Shown here piece after piece: positions 10,308 through 19,950 of a stretch of 64,000 nt of DNA. Both the position numbers and the translations under genes were made by a program. The notes under the pieces were generated by a model. It was not told the DNA's origin. It searched no databases and saw only the letters and a list, made by a program, of their open reading frames with translations. Within the stretch, counting starts at the first letter, position 1. Every line of letters begins with the position of its first letter. This stretch comes from 66-474 sp050737995 (GTDB lineage: Bacteria; Pseudomonadota; Gammaproteobacteria; Xanthomonadales; Rhodanobacteraceae). The stretch lies in NCBI GenBank assembly GCA_050737995.1, contig JBOHYR010000127.1, positions 36,101-100,100 on the forward strand, given 5' to 3'.

Positions 10308-10742
10308 TCACACAATCCGCCCACCGTGCGCGCCGGCAGGCCGTCGCCGCGCCATGTCGGCGAGGCTGATCGTGCGCAACGCACTGTCGATGGCGGAACC
10401 GACTCCCTGCCAGTCGCGCGACACCGCGCAATACGGCTGACGCTCGCATCCGGTTTGGCCGACGCTGCATTCGGTCAATCCGATCGGGCCGTCCAGCGCT
10501 TCGACGATTTCGGCCAGTGAAATGTCCTGCGCCGAGCGTGCCAGACGGTAGCCGCCGGCCGCGCCGCGGAACGATTCCACGAGACCGGCCTGGGCAAGCT
10601 GCTTCAACAGTTTGCTGACCGTGGGCAATCCGAGGTGGGTTTCCTCACCCACTGCCCCCGCCGGCAGCACCTCCGCCGGATGGCGTGCGAGACAAGCCAT
10701 TACCACGGAAGCGTAATCGGCAAGGCGGCTGACGCGGATCAT
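10308..10742 (-). CDS. Rrf2-family Fe-S regulator of the suf operon
   Basis: A 144-residue protein. The N-terminal winged helix-turn-helix reads MIRVSRLADYASVVMACLAR, then LGLPTVSKLLKQLAQAGLV. A cysteine cluster in TECSVGQTGCERQPYC (three Cys) matches the IscR/SufR arrangement that binds a labile [2Fe-2S] or [4Fe-4S] cluster. Family members sense Fe-S status and repress or activate suf/isc genes. Being first in the operon and next to a palindrome at 10764-10780, it likely controls its own transcription. It belongs to the group usually annotated 'SUF system Fe-S cluster assembly regulator'. Confidence 0.93.
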   Translation of the reverse strand: MIRVSRLADYASVVMACLARHPAEVLPAGAVGEETHLGLPTVSKLLKQLAQAGLVESFRGAAGGYRLARSAQDISLAEIVEALDGPIGLTECSVGQTGCERQPYCAVSRDWQGVGSAIDSALRTISLADMARRRPAGAHGGRIV

Positions 10743-10763
10743 TCGGGTTACGGGCCTTCAATA

Positions 10764-10780
10764 AGTACCAATATGGTACT
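10764..10780. promoter_or_regulatory. Putative Rrf2/SufR operator upstream of the suf operon
   Basis: An inverted repeat, AGTACC-AATAT-GGTACT, with perfect six-base arms and a five-base centre, starts 21 bases upstream of the rrf2 start codon. Its position is right for an operator or core-promoter overlap, and Rrf2 dimers bind such palindromes. Binding is inferred, not shown. Confidence 0.6.
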
Positions 10781-10910
10781 GATTGCCGGGATCCATCGCA
10801 AGGACAACATCAACGATCACCACGCAATCTTCACATCCAGCCAGTGTCTGCAGGCACTGTTTATCAAACGTATGGCTGGGAAGCGCAGCCGCATCCGGGT
10901 TACGCGTCTA

Positions 10911-10941
10911 AAAAACGAAACGGGCGCACACGGCGCCCGTT
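10911..10941 (-). terminator. Rho-independent terminator after rplI
   Basis: On the minus strand, 23 bases past the rplI stop, a nine-base-pair stem (AACGGGCGC / GCGCCCGTT) with a five-base loop is followed, after a CG, by a run of T. The rest of the roughly 220-base gap up to the rrf2 gene holds only the suf operator. Confidence 0.85.
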
Positions 10942-10964
10942 CACGCATCAATCGTAGATTGAGA

Positions 10965-11414
10965 TCAGGTTTCCGCGACCACGTGTACCGTCACCGGCGT
11001 CTTGACGTCGGCATGCAGCGAGATCTCCACCTGGTAGTCACCGAGGTTGTGGATCGCGCCTTCCGGCATGATCACTTCGCTCTTCTCCAGAGCCAAGCCC
11101 TTCGTGCTGAACGCGTCGGCAATGTCACGCGGGCCGACAGAGCCGAACAGCTTGCCTTCGGGGCTCGCGTTGGCGCTGATGATCGCCTCGGCGTTTTCGA
11201 ACTTCGTGGCACGCGCCTGGGCGTCGACCAGCAGCTTGTTGGCCTTGGCCTCGTATTCGGAACGCTTCTGCTCGAAGGCCTCGAGGTTGGCCTTGTTGGC
11301 CGGCGCGGCCTTGCCTTGCGGAACAAGATAATTGCGGCCGTAGCCGGGTTTGACCTTGACCTTGTCGCCGAGGGCACCGAGATTCTTCACTTTTTCCAGC
11401 AGGATGACTTCCAT
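10965..11414 (-). CDS. rplI: 50S ribosomal protein L9
   Basis: 149 residues, the usual L9 length. The N-terminal domain reads MEVILLEKVKNLGALGDKVK followed by KPGYGRNYLVPQGKA, a nearly invariant stretch that binds 23S rRNA. A long connecting helix and a C-terminal domain (LFGSVGPRDIADAF) follow. A very strong Shine-Dalgarno sequence (AGGAGGAG) lies six bases upstream of the ATG. It is the last gene of rpsF-rpsR-rplI and is followed by a terminator. Confidence 0.98.
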   Translation of the reverse strand: MEVILLEKVKNLGALGDKVKVKPGYGRNYLVPQGKAAPANKANLEAFEQKRSEYEAKANKLLVDAQARATKFENAEAIISANASPEGKLFGSVGPRDIADAFSTKGLALEKSEVIMPEGAIHNLGDYQVEISLHADVKTPVTVHVVAET

Positions 11415-11426
11415 GGGGGTCTCCTC

Positions 11427-11696
11427 CTAAACAAAATGGTTGTCGCTGTAGGGCAACAGCGCCAGGAAGCGCGCGCGCTGCACTGCAGTGGACAACTGAC
11501 GCTGGTAACGCGCCTTGGTGCCGGTGATACGGCTGGGTACGATTTTGCCGGTTTCGGTTACATACTGCTTGAGCGTGGCGAGATCCTTGTAGTCGATGTG
11601 CTCCACGCCCTCGGCGGTGAAGCGGCAGAATTTCCTGCGGCGGAAAAACTTGGACGTGTTCGTGGGTCCAGTCTTCTTCCTGGTTGGACGGGGCAT
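11427..11696 (-). CDS. rpsR: 30S ribosomal protein S18
   Basis: 89 residues, including KFFRRRKFCRFTAEGVEHIDYK and later PSRITGTKARYQRQLSTAVQ, the S18 signature that contacts S6 and 16S rRNA. The start ATG overlaps the rpsF stop by one base (TGATG), so S6 and S18, which bind as a pair, are translated coupled. priB, which sits between them in enterobacteria, is absent. Confidence 0.98.
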   Translation of the reverse strand: MPRPTRKKTGPTNTSKFFRRRKFCRFTAEGVEHIDYKDLATLKQYVTETGKIVPSRITGTKARYQRQLSTAVQRARFLALLPYSDNHFV

Positions 11697-12091
11697 CAGG
11701 CGGCTTCCTCTCGATCGTTGCGATAGTCGTCGTCATCGTCATCGCGTCGACGGGTTGGTTTGTCTTCCTTGTCCTTGGTCTTCATGATCAAGGACGGTTC
11801 GGTTTCGGCGGCATGCCACTGCATGATCAGGTGCCGCAGCACCGCGTCGTTGAAACGGAAACCGGACTTCAGCTCATCAATGGCCTTCGGGCCGCACTCG
11901 ATGTTGAGCAACGCATAGTGGGCTTTGGCCAGATGCTGGATGGGATAGGCGAGCGGGCGGCGACCCCAGTCTTCGACACGGTGCACCTTGCCGCCCTCGG
12001 CCTCGATCAAGGCCTTGTAACGGTCGAGCATGCCGGGCACCTGCTCGCTCTGGTCCGGATGGACCAGGAACACGACTTCATAATGACGCAT
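11696..12091 (-). CDS. rpsF: 30S ribosomal protein S6
   Basis: 131 residues from ATG 12091; the upstream extension to 12208 has no support. The reading starts MRHYEVVFLVHPDQSEQVPG and contains VEDWGRRPLAYPIQHLAKAHY, the S6 core. The C-terminus is an acidic and basic tail (RRRDDDDDDYRNDREE) typical of S6 proteins, which in E. coli carry added glutamates. It is the first gene of rpsF-rpsR-rplI. Confidence 0.97.
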   Translation of the reverse strand: MRHYEVVFLVHPDQSEQVPGMLDRYKALIEAEGGKVHRVEDWGRRPLAYPIQHLAKAHYALLNIECGPKAIDELKSGFRFNDAVLRHLIMQWHAAETEPSLIMKTKDKEDKPTRRRDDDDDDYRNDREEAA

Positions 12092-12244
12092 TGTGGTTCC
12101 TCGTGGGTGTCGCCAAGGCAAAACCGCCATGGCGGGGCAGCCTCCCGATCCGGAATCCGGCGGTGAGGCGAGGGCCTTCAACGGTAAAACGACCGCGAAG
12201 AACCGCAAATTCTAGAGGAAATCAGGGGGTTTGCGCAACCGGCA

Positions 12245-12589
12245 TCACGCCCGGTCGGCGCCCTGTCCCACGGTGAAACTCTCCCCGCAGCCACACTCGG
12301 CGGTGGCGTTGGGGTTGTGGAACACGAACGCGGCATTGAGGCCCTCGCGCGCGTAGTCGATTCGGGTGCCATCCACGAGTGGCAGCGCCTTGGCATCGAC
12401 CACGAGTTTTACGCCGTCGAGATCGAACACCCTGTCGCCGTCGGCCACGTCCTCGGCCAGATCGACGGTGTAGCCAAAGCCCGAGCAGCCGGTGCGCTTG
12501 ATGCCGAAGCGGATGCCGGCCGCGGCGGGATTCCTGACGAGGAAGTCGCGCATGCGGGCGGCGGCGGATGGGGTGAGTTCAATGGCCAT
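12245..12589 (-). CDS. A-type Fe-S cluster carrier (IscA/SufA/ErpA family)
   Basis: 114 residues with the three conserved ligand cysteines: Cys35 in RTGCSGFGY and the pair in ECGCGESF near the C-terminus. The wording is closest to IscA (AREGLNAAFVFHNPNATAECGCGESF). These proteins receive clusters from the scaffold and pass them to apo-enzymes. The gene stands alone, separated from the suf operon by the ribosomal protein genes and divergent from asnS (98-base gap). It may be the A-type carrier serving the SUF machinery, since none is inside that operon. Assigning iscA versus erpA needs a phylogeny. Confidence 0.92.
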   Translation of the reverse strand: MAIELTPSAAARMRDFLVRNPAAAGIRFGIKRTGCSGFGYTVDLAEDVADGDRVFDLDGVKLVVDAKALPLVDGTRIDYAREGLNAAFVFHNPNATAECGCGESFTVGQGADRA

Positions 12590-12687
12590 GGCGAAGTCGA
12601 TTGCGGAGTCGGATTCGGAGCGTGCTGCGTTATTATCGCGCGTTCACTTGGCTTCAACATGACACCGACAACGCAGGGTTTCAAGCA

Positions 12688-14088
<1,401 letters not shown>

Positions 14089-14273
14089 TCGCCGGCGACG
14101 GGAACCTCGTCGAATCCGGGCGGGTCATATCGATTCAAGGTGGTCTGGCCGACGCCATCCGACACCTCAATCATCCGAACATCAGGACTTTCGACCCGGT
14201 TTTAAACGCGCCGTAGCCGGTACACTGCACGAATCCATCACCGCAAAACGCATTGTCGAACGCGCGCCCGACA

Positions 14274-15104
14274 ATGCCTGTCCATAACCCGATCGCATCA
14301 TTGCCCGTGTTCCGTTTTCTCCGCAGTTCAGCTTTCCTCGTCGTGGCCTCCTTGCTGGCGGGCTGCTCGCACTCGATCAAAGTTCCGTTGCTGGGAACGA
14401 TCGACAACACGCCGCCGCCGTCGCGCACCGCGGCGATGGAGCGCTTGAAGACCAAGACGCCTTGCTGCCACGCCTGGGCCGACCTGCCGTTCCACGATGT
14501 GCTCCCCGAGGCACCACACGCATTCACGGTCGACCGCTTCACTCCGGTTGCGGTGCTGGATGGCGAACGGACCCGCTTCCTGACCTTCGTGTTGCCGCGG
14601 TACAAGAAGTCCTACCGAGTGGTGTTCCAGACACAGCCGAGCGCGCGGCATCTTGGCAACAGCTTCCTGTTCGCTCCAACGGTCACGCTGCTGAACGCAA
14701 ACTACGAGCCGATCTCCAAGAACGACGTGTCGCTATGCGTCTACATCAACTGGCGCCCAAGCATGTCGGGCGGATTCGGCGCGGTGACAGTCGACAACCC
14801 CAACGCGCAGTATCTCGTCATCACCACCTCGAAGAAACAGCTCGCCGCAACCACATACTGGGCGCAATCGCCGACGAGCTTCAGCGACGTCAATGTGCCC
14901 TCGGCCTCGGCCCTCGCTAGCATCAAGCCCGCGACGCCCGTCACCAGCGGCAGCTTCAATGTTCCGCACGGCCCGGAAGGCACGTTGTATATCGGCAAGA
15001 TGACGCCCGCCTATGCCGACGCCGTGGACAACGGCTTGTGCGGCAAACCCAAGTCGGGCGCCGGCCTGTTGCCGGAACTGAAGCGATCGTTCCAGAATCG
15101 ATGA
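14274..15104 (+). CDS. Putative lipoprotein, weakly MalM-like
   Basis: 276 residues from ATG 14274. An N-terminal hydrophobic stretch ends in the lipobox LLAGC, so the mature protein should be lipidated on Cys and sit in the outer membrane or periplasm. The remainder is a predicted beta-rich protein. The passage FTPVAVLDGERTRFLTFVLPRYKKSYRVVFQ, followed by SFLFAPTVTLLNANYEP, recalls the MalM family of periplasmic proteins, but the resemblance is by eye and weak. No maltose genes are nearby. It precedes the SDR gene by 24 bases and may be co-transcribed with it. Function unknown. Confidence 0.7.
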   Translation: MPVHNPIASLPVFRFLRSSAFLVVASLLAGCSHSIKVPLLGTIDNTPPPSRTAAMERLKTKTPCCHAWADLPFHDVLPEAPHAFTVDRFTPVAVLDGERTRFLTFVLPRYKKSYRVVFQTQPSARHLGNSFLFAPTVTLLNANYEPISKNDVSLCVYINWRPSMSGGFGAVTVDNPNAQYLVITTSKKQLAATTYWAQSPTSFSDVNVPSASALASIKPATPVTSGSFNVPHGPEGTLYIGKMTPAYADAVDNGLCGKPKSGAGLLPELKRSFQNR

Positions 15105-15128
15105 CTGGCGCGCAATCCGGAGAACATC

Positions 15129-15917
15129 ATGGACATGGATCTGAACGGCCGCCACGCGCTGGTTTGCGGCGCATCGCAAGGCATCGGCCGTGCCTGCGCG
15201 GTGGAACTGGCCAGTCTCGGCGCCAACGTCACTGTGCTGGCGCGCCGCGCGGAGGCACTGCAACAACTGGTCGCGGAATTGCCGCGCATTCGCAAAGCGC
15301 AGACGCACGATCTCCTCGTCGCTGACTCCGGCGATACCGACGGCCTGCGCGCGGCAGTACAAAAACTCATCACCGCGGGTACCGTGCATATCCTCGTCAA
15401 CAATTCCGGCGGCCCAGCCCCGGGCCCCGTACTTGGCGCGAAAGTCGATGCATTCCTCGACGCCTACCGCAAGCACCTCATCGCCAACCATGTGTTGGCC
15501 GAGGCAGTGATTCCAGGCATGCGCGAGGCCGGTTACGGTCGCATCATCAACATCATCTCGACCTCGGTGAAGGAACCAATCCGGGGTCTTGGCGTTTCCA
15601 ACACCACGCGCTGGGCCGTCGCGAGCTGGGCCAAAACCCTCGCGACCGAACTCGCACCGTTCGGCATCACCGTCAACAACGTGCTGCCCGGTTCGACCAG
15701 GACACCCCGCATCGAACAGATCGTCGCCACGCGCGCCGAAAAATCAGGCGACAGCATCGAGGAAACCCTACGCGCGATGGAAGCCGAGATCCCGATGCAA
15801 CGCTTCGCCGATCCGTCGGAAATCGCCGCAGCAGTGGCCTTCCTCGCTTCGCCCGCCGCCGGCTACATCACCGGCATCAACCTGCCGGTGGACGGCGGAC
15901 GCACGCGCTCGCTTTGA
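15129..15917 (+). CDS. SDR-family oxidoreductase with atypical active site
   Basis: 262 residues with a Rossmann fold. The NAD(P) motif is GASQGIGRA (residues about 14-22), NNSGG replaces the NNAG stretch, and the PG motif VNNVLPGSTRTPR is normal. At the catalytic position, where classical SDRs have Tyr-x-x-x-Lys, this protein has Ser157-x-x-x-Arg161 in GVSNTTRWAVASWAK. A clade of SDRs with this substitution is known; members are usually annotated only as SDR oxidoreductase, and their reactions are mostly undefined. The C-terminus YITGINLPVDGGRTRS is standard. Location next to an aldehyde dehydrogenase suggests a role in an aromatic or amino-acid breakdown pathway, which is inference. Confidence 0.88.
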   Translation: MDMDLNGRHALVCGASQGIGRACAVELASLGANVTVLARRAEALQQLVAELPRIRKAQTHDLLVADSGDTDGLRAAVQKLITAGTVHILVNNSGGPAPGPVLGAKVDAFLDAYRKHLIANHVLAEAVIPGMREAGYGRIINIISTSVKEPIRGLGVSNTTRWAVASWAKTLATELAPFGITVNNVLPGSTRTPRIEQIVATRAEKSGDSIEETLRAMEAEIPMQRFADPSEIAAAVAFLASPAAGYITGINLPVDGGRTRSL

Positions 15918-15970
15918 CTCGTGATTCGGGTCGCGAAGACTCGGGTCACCACAAGCGTCGACAAAAACCT

Positions 15971-16094
15971 CGTCATTCCGGGTTCCGCCGAGGCTTCATC
16001 GCGGTGGAACCCGGAATCTCGTTTTTCACAAATGGACCGAAGAGCTGGATTCCGGGTTCATCACCGGCGGAGCTGGCGATGCCCTGGAATGACG
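15971..16094. repeat. Dispersed inverted-repeat element, copy R1
   Basis: 124 bases bounded by CGTCATTCC on the left and GGAATGACG on the right (perfect nine-base inverted ends). Internally it has GGTTCCGCC and the complementary GGTGGAACCCGG. It has no coding capacity and lies between the SDR and aldehyde dehydrogenase genes. Copies with related ends lie at 32531, 54953 and 55481. Confidence 0.75.
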
Positions 16095-16162
16095 AGGAAG
16101 GGTGTCGCCAGCGCTGGTCGCGGCTTGCCGCGTTCGGAATGGAGGGAATGTAAACTTGCGAA

Positions 16163-17611
16163 ATGGAACCGCTGACCCTCGCCAACCTGATCGACGGCAC
16201 GCTGTGTGCACCGGAATCCGGCACGTACCTTGACGTGCACGAGCCCGCAACCGGCAGAGTGTACGCGCATTGTCCGGATTCCGATGCGCGCGATGTCGAA
16301 CTTGCCGTTGCCGCCGCGCAACGCGCGGCGCCGGCGTGGGCGGCGTTATCCGCGAACGAACGCGCGAGGCATTTACATCGGGTGGCCGATGCGATCGAAG
16401 CGCATTTCGACGATCTGGCGCGCGAGGAATCGCGCGACACCGGCAAACCGGTTTCACTTGCACTCCGTGTGGACATCCCGCGCGCGGTCGCCAACCTGCA
16501 CTTCTTCGCCGAGGCGATCACGCAATGGCCCGGTGAATCGCATGTGGATGCGCGCGCGATCAACGTCACGCTGCGCCAGCCGCTGGGTGTGGTCGGCTGC
16601 ATTTCGCCGTGGAACCTGCCGCTGTACCTGTTCACCTGGAAAATCGCACCAGCACTGGCAGCCGGCAACACCGTGGTAGCCAAGCCTTCAGAGATCACGC
16701 CGTTCACTGCGTTCCGGTTGGCCGAACTCTCGGTCGAGTGCGGTTTTCCGCCCGGCGTGCTGAATATCGTGCACGGTCTCGGACCGAAAGTCGGGCAAGC
16801 CATCGTCGAGCATCCGGAGATCAAGGCCGTATCGTTTACCGGATCGACCCGCACCGGTGCGTCGATCGCGACGGAAGCAGCCAAAACGTTTAAGAAAGTG
16901 TCGCTGGAAATGGGCGGCAAGAATCCGGCCATCGTGTTTGCCGACGCCGACCTGTCCGATGCAAACATGAACACAATCGTGCGCTCGGGTTTTTCCAACC
17001 AGGGCCAGATCTGCCTGTGCGGATCACGGCTGCTGGTCGAACGCTCGATCTACGATGACTTCAAGTTACGCTATCTCGAAAAAGTGCGAGCGCTGCGTAC
17101 GGGTGATCCCTGCGACGACGCGAGCGACCTCGGCGCGCTGGTGTCGAAGCCGCATTTCGAGAAGGTGTCGGCATGTATCGCCCGCGCGCGCGCCGAAGGC
17201 GGCAAGGTGCTGACCGGTGGCGATGCGGTGACGGTTGCGGGGCGTTGCGCGGACGGCTGGTTCGTCGCGCCGACCGTGATCGAGGGCCTGCCGCAGGATT
17301 GCGCCACCAACCGCGAGGAGATCTTCGGACCGGTGGTCACGCTGATTCCCTTCGACGACGAAGCCGAAGCCGTCGCGATCGCCAATGGCACCGACTACGG
17401 ACTTGCCGCATCGCTGTGGACGCGCGACCTCGCGCGCGCGCACCGTGTCGCCGCAAGGATCGATTTCGGTATCGTGTGGGTCAACTGCTGGATGCTGCGC
17501 GACCTGCGTACACCGTTTGGCGGTGTCAAGCACTCTGGCATGGGCCGCGAAGGCGGCGTCGATGCGCTGCGCTTCTTCACCGAACCCAAAAACATCTGCA
17601 TTGCGCAATAA
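16163..17611 (+). CDS. NAD-dependent aldehyde dehydrogenase (2-aminomuconate/2-hydroxymuconate semialdehyde type)
   Basis: 482 residues with all ALDH landmarks: CISPWNLPLYLFTWKIAPAL, the cofactor motif FTGSTRTG, the general base Glu249 in LEMGGKNP and the nucleophile Cys284 in NQGQICLCGS. The C-terminal WVNCWMLRDLRTPFGGVKHSG is characteristic of the 2-hydroxymuconic/2-aminomuconic semialdehyde subgroup. A RidA protein resembling 2-aminomuconate deaminase is encoded 2.3 kb downstream. Together they could carry out the two steps after the semialdehyde in tryptophan (kynurenine) breakdown. The earlier genes of that pathway are not in the window. Confidence 0.9.
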   Translation: MEPLTLANLIDGTLCAPESGTYLDVHEPATGRVYAHCPDSDARDVELAVAAAQRAAPAWAALSANERARHLHRVADAIEAHFDDLAREESRDTGKPVSLALRVDIPRAVANLHFFAEAITQWPGESHVDARAINVTLRQPLGVVGCISPWNLPLYLFTWKIAPALAAGNTVVAKPSEITPFTAFRLAELSVECGFPPGVLNIVHGLGPKVGQAIVEHPEIKAVSFTGSTRTGASIATEAAKTFKKVSLEMGGKNPAIVFADADLSDANMNTIVRSGFSNQGQICLCGSRLLVERSIYDDFKLRYLEKVRALRTGDPCDDASDLGALVSKPHFEKVSACIARARAEGGKVLTGGDAVTVAGRCADGWFVAPTVIEGLPQDCATNREEIFGPVVTLIPFDDEAEAVAIANGTDYGLAASLWTRDLARAHRVAARIDFGIVWVNCWMLRDLRTPFGGVKHSGMGREGGVDALRFFTEPKNICIAQ

Positions 17612-17639
17612 AGTGCACCACGACTGCCGCTGCGCGGGA

Positions 17640-17750
17640 TACTGTCCTCCCTCTTGATTGGAACACCGGGAGGGGACGCTATCAATCGTTCTCGCCGAAA
17701 CCCATCCCTATCCCGGCCCTCCCTTGAAGGGGATGGAGCACAAGGCAAAG
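17640..17750. repeat. C-tract type intergenic repeat before the carbonic anhydrase gene
   Basis: The 147-base gap contains CCTCCCTCTTGATTGG, GGGAGGGGAC and CCCTCCCTTGAAGGGG, short arms able to pair with each other. It resembles the element between sufB and sufC. No promoter was recognised with confidence. Confidence 0.5.
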
Positions 17751-17758
17751 GAAACGAA

Positions 17759-18412
17759 ATGGCAACACCGCACGAACTGCTCGAAAACAACCGCCACTGG
17801 TCCGAAACGATCAGCGCCCAGGATCCGGCTTTTTTCGAGCGGCTGTCACGGCAGCAGGCGCCGAAATACCTGTGGATAGGCTGCTCGGATTCGCGGGTGC
17901 CGGCGAACCAGATCATCGACATGGAACCAGGCGAGGTCTTCGTGCATCGCAATGTGTCGAACCTGGTGCTGCACTCGGACCTGAACTGCCTGTCGGTGAT
18001 GCAGTTTGCGGTGGACGTGCTCAAGGTCGAACACATCATGGTGGTCGGGCACTATGGCTGTGGCGGCGTGAAGGCAGTGCTGGAAGGCAGGCGTCTCGGC
18101 CTGATCGACAATTGGCTGCGCCCGATCGGCGATATCATGGAGCGACATCTTGCCGACATCGAGGGCGCCGTCCCGGCGCAACGACACGACCGGTTGTGCG
18201 AACTCAACGTGATCGAGCAGGTCGCCAATGCCTGCCATACCACCATCGTGCGCGATGCCTGGGATCGCGGGCAGGATCTCACCGTGCATGGCTGGTGCTA
18301 TGGCCTGTCGGATGGACGCATCCACGACCTCGGCATCGACGTGGCGAGGTTCGATGCGCTCGACGGCGGTTACGAACACGCATTGACGCGCCACGGGAAG
18401 GCCGCCCTGTGA
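17759..18412 (+). CDS. can: Beta-class carbonic anhydrase
   Basis: 217 residues from ATG 17759; a longer reading starting at 17654 runs through a repeat and was rejected. The zinc ligands match E. coli Can at the same positions: Cys42 and Asp44 in IGCSDSRVPAN, then His98 and Cys101 in VVGHYGCGGV. It interconverts CO2 and bicarbonate in the cytosol, supplying bicarbonate for carboxylations. It lies in a run of plus-strand genes but has its own leader, so it may be transcribed independently. Confidence 0.96.
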   Translation: MATPHELLENNRHWSETISAQDPAFFERLSRQQAPKYLWIGCSDSRVPANQIIDMEPGEVFVHRNVSNLVLHSDLNCLSVMQFAVDVLKVEHIMVVGHYGCGGVKAVLEGRRLGLIDNWLRPIGDIMERHLADIEGAVPAQRHDRLCELNVIEQVANACHTTIVRDAWDRGQDLTVHGWCYGLSDGRIHDLGIDVARFDALDGGYEHALTRHGKAAL

Positions 18413-18492
18413 ACGCGTTGTCCATTGACGATGCCGCGGCTGCGGGATTGCTTCGGCACGCATAATCTCCCATCCGGAAAGACACGAACGCC

Positions 18493-19950
18493 ATGAATCG
18501 CCTGCGCACCTGCTGCCTTGTCTTGTGTCTCGCCCTCGGTTTCGCGCACGCCGCATCCGCGCAAATACCTTCCGTGTGGCGCGAGCAGCAGATCGAAGCG
18601 ATGAACAAATCCGATGCGATCATGAAGCAGGCGCACGATCGCCAGGATCTGCTTGCGCAGTATCAAGTCATGCGCCGCGCCTACGCATCCGACGGACAGC
18701 CCGCATTTCGTGCGATCTTCGGCCAATACCTGTCCTGGTACCAGAGTTTCATCGGCGACTACAAGGATGCCGAGTTGAGCTTTTCCATCGACCAGAAACC
18801 CCTGCCCGGCGACGCGCCATCGCCACTCAGCGAGCCCGGCTGGCATCCGGTTCCGGCGCTGAATTACATCCCGCAACTGGCGAAGAACCGTCGCGTGGTG
18901 TTCCTCAACGAAGCGCACAACATTGCGTTGACGCGCACCCTGACCGTGCGTTTATTGAAGCCACTGCGCGAAGAAGGTTTCAATGTCTTCGCGGTGGAAA
19001 CCCTGTACCAGTCCGACATCGCTGCCCTGAACAAACGTGGCTATCCAACCGCCGCCAGTGGCTTCTACACCCGCGAACCGATCTACGCGGAAATGGTGCG
19101 TACCGCGTTGAAGCTGGGCTACAAGGTCATCGCCTATGAGGCAGATGCCGAACACACAGGCAATGCGCGCGAGGCGCAACAGGCGGAAAACCTGTGGAAG
19201 GCCCTGAAAAACGACCCGAAGGCGCGACTGGTCGTCAATGCCGGTTACGCGCACATCCAGAAGACCGGTCAGTTCCTCGGAGCGCAATCGATGGCCGAGC
19301 ATTTCATCAAGGATAGCGGCATCAAACCGCTTTCCGTGGAGCAGACCATCCTGATTCCGCATCAAAACCGTTCGATGGACCACCCCGATTACGATGCGAT
19401 CGTCGACGCCGTGCACCCGAAGCAGCCCATTGTTTTCGTCGACAAGAATGGCAAGCCGTGGTCGCTACGTCCGGGCTACGACGTCAGCGTTATTTTTCCG
19501 GAGGAGCATTTCGTGTACGGCCGCCCGACCTGGGCTGGCTTGTGGGGTGCACGTATTCCGGTCGTCGTCAACGGTGACGTCTGCCAGAAGCGTTACCCGT
19601 GCATGGTTGCTGCGCGTTACGCGGACGAAGGCGACGATGCGATCGCCGCCGACCGCATGGTGCTCGACCCTGTGCCGCTGATGACCATCGACGACATCAA
19701 GATCACCAATGGGAACTACAGCACTCCGATCGGACAGTTGTATCTGCGCCCCGATCATCGCTATCGGTTGACCGTGAGCGACGAAGGCGGGCACCGCCTC
19801 GGCAACAGCATGATCAACGTCAAGGCAGTCGCCGACCCACCCACCGCTGCGATTGCGGGCAAGCAAGACGTCGATTCCGAATGCAGCTCCGTCGCCGCCG
19901 CGCAACCCGCCGTCGAATCCGTCTCCTGCACAACCATCGACAAGCCATGA
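18493..19950 (+). CDS. Secreted protein with NEAH motif (resembles the TraB/ChaN/EreA-like superfamily)
   Basis: 485 residues with an N-terminal signal peptide (cleavage near ASA-QIPSV, residue 23). The central part has RRVVFLNEAHNIALTR (Asn-Glu-Ala-His at 139-142), then FNVFAVETLYQ and later LVVNAGYAHIQK. This order, a G/NE-x-H motif, an acidic E-T/A-x and a G-x-x-H motif, is that of the ChaN/Tiki/erythromycin-esterase-like metal-dependent fold. The resemblance is by eye. The C-terminal 120 residues (after about 360) have no recognised domain and contain several cysteines. It is periplasmic or secreted, with no known substrate. Its stop codon overlaps the RidA gene start (ATGA), so the two are coupled. 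Confidence 0.72.
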   Translation: MNRLRTCCLVLCLALGFAHAASAQIPSVWREQQIEAMNKSDAIMKQAHDRQDLLAQYQVMRRAYASDGQPAFRAIFGQYLSWYQSFIGDYKDAELSFSIDQKPLPGDAPSPLSEPGWHPVPALNYIPQLAKNRRVVFLNEAHNIALTRTLTVRLLKPLREEGFNVFAVETLYQSDIAALNKRGYPTAASGFYTREPIYAEMVRTALKLGYKVIAYEADAEHTGNAREAQQAENLWKALKNDPKARLVVNAGYAHIQKTGQFLGAQSMAEHFIKDSGIKPLSVEQTILIPHQNRSMDHPDYDAIVDAVHPKQPIVFVDKNGKPWSLRPGYDVSVIFPEEHFVYGRPTWAGLWGARIPVVVNGDVCQKRYPCMVAARYADEGDDAIAADRMVLDPVPLMTIDDIKITNGNYSTPIGQLYLRPDHRYRLTVSDEGGHRLGNSMINVKAVADPPTAAIAGKQDVDSECSSVAAAQPAVESVSCTTIDKP

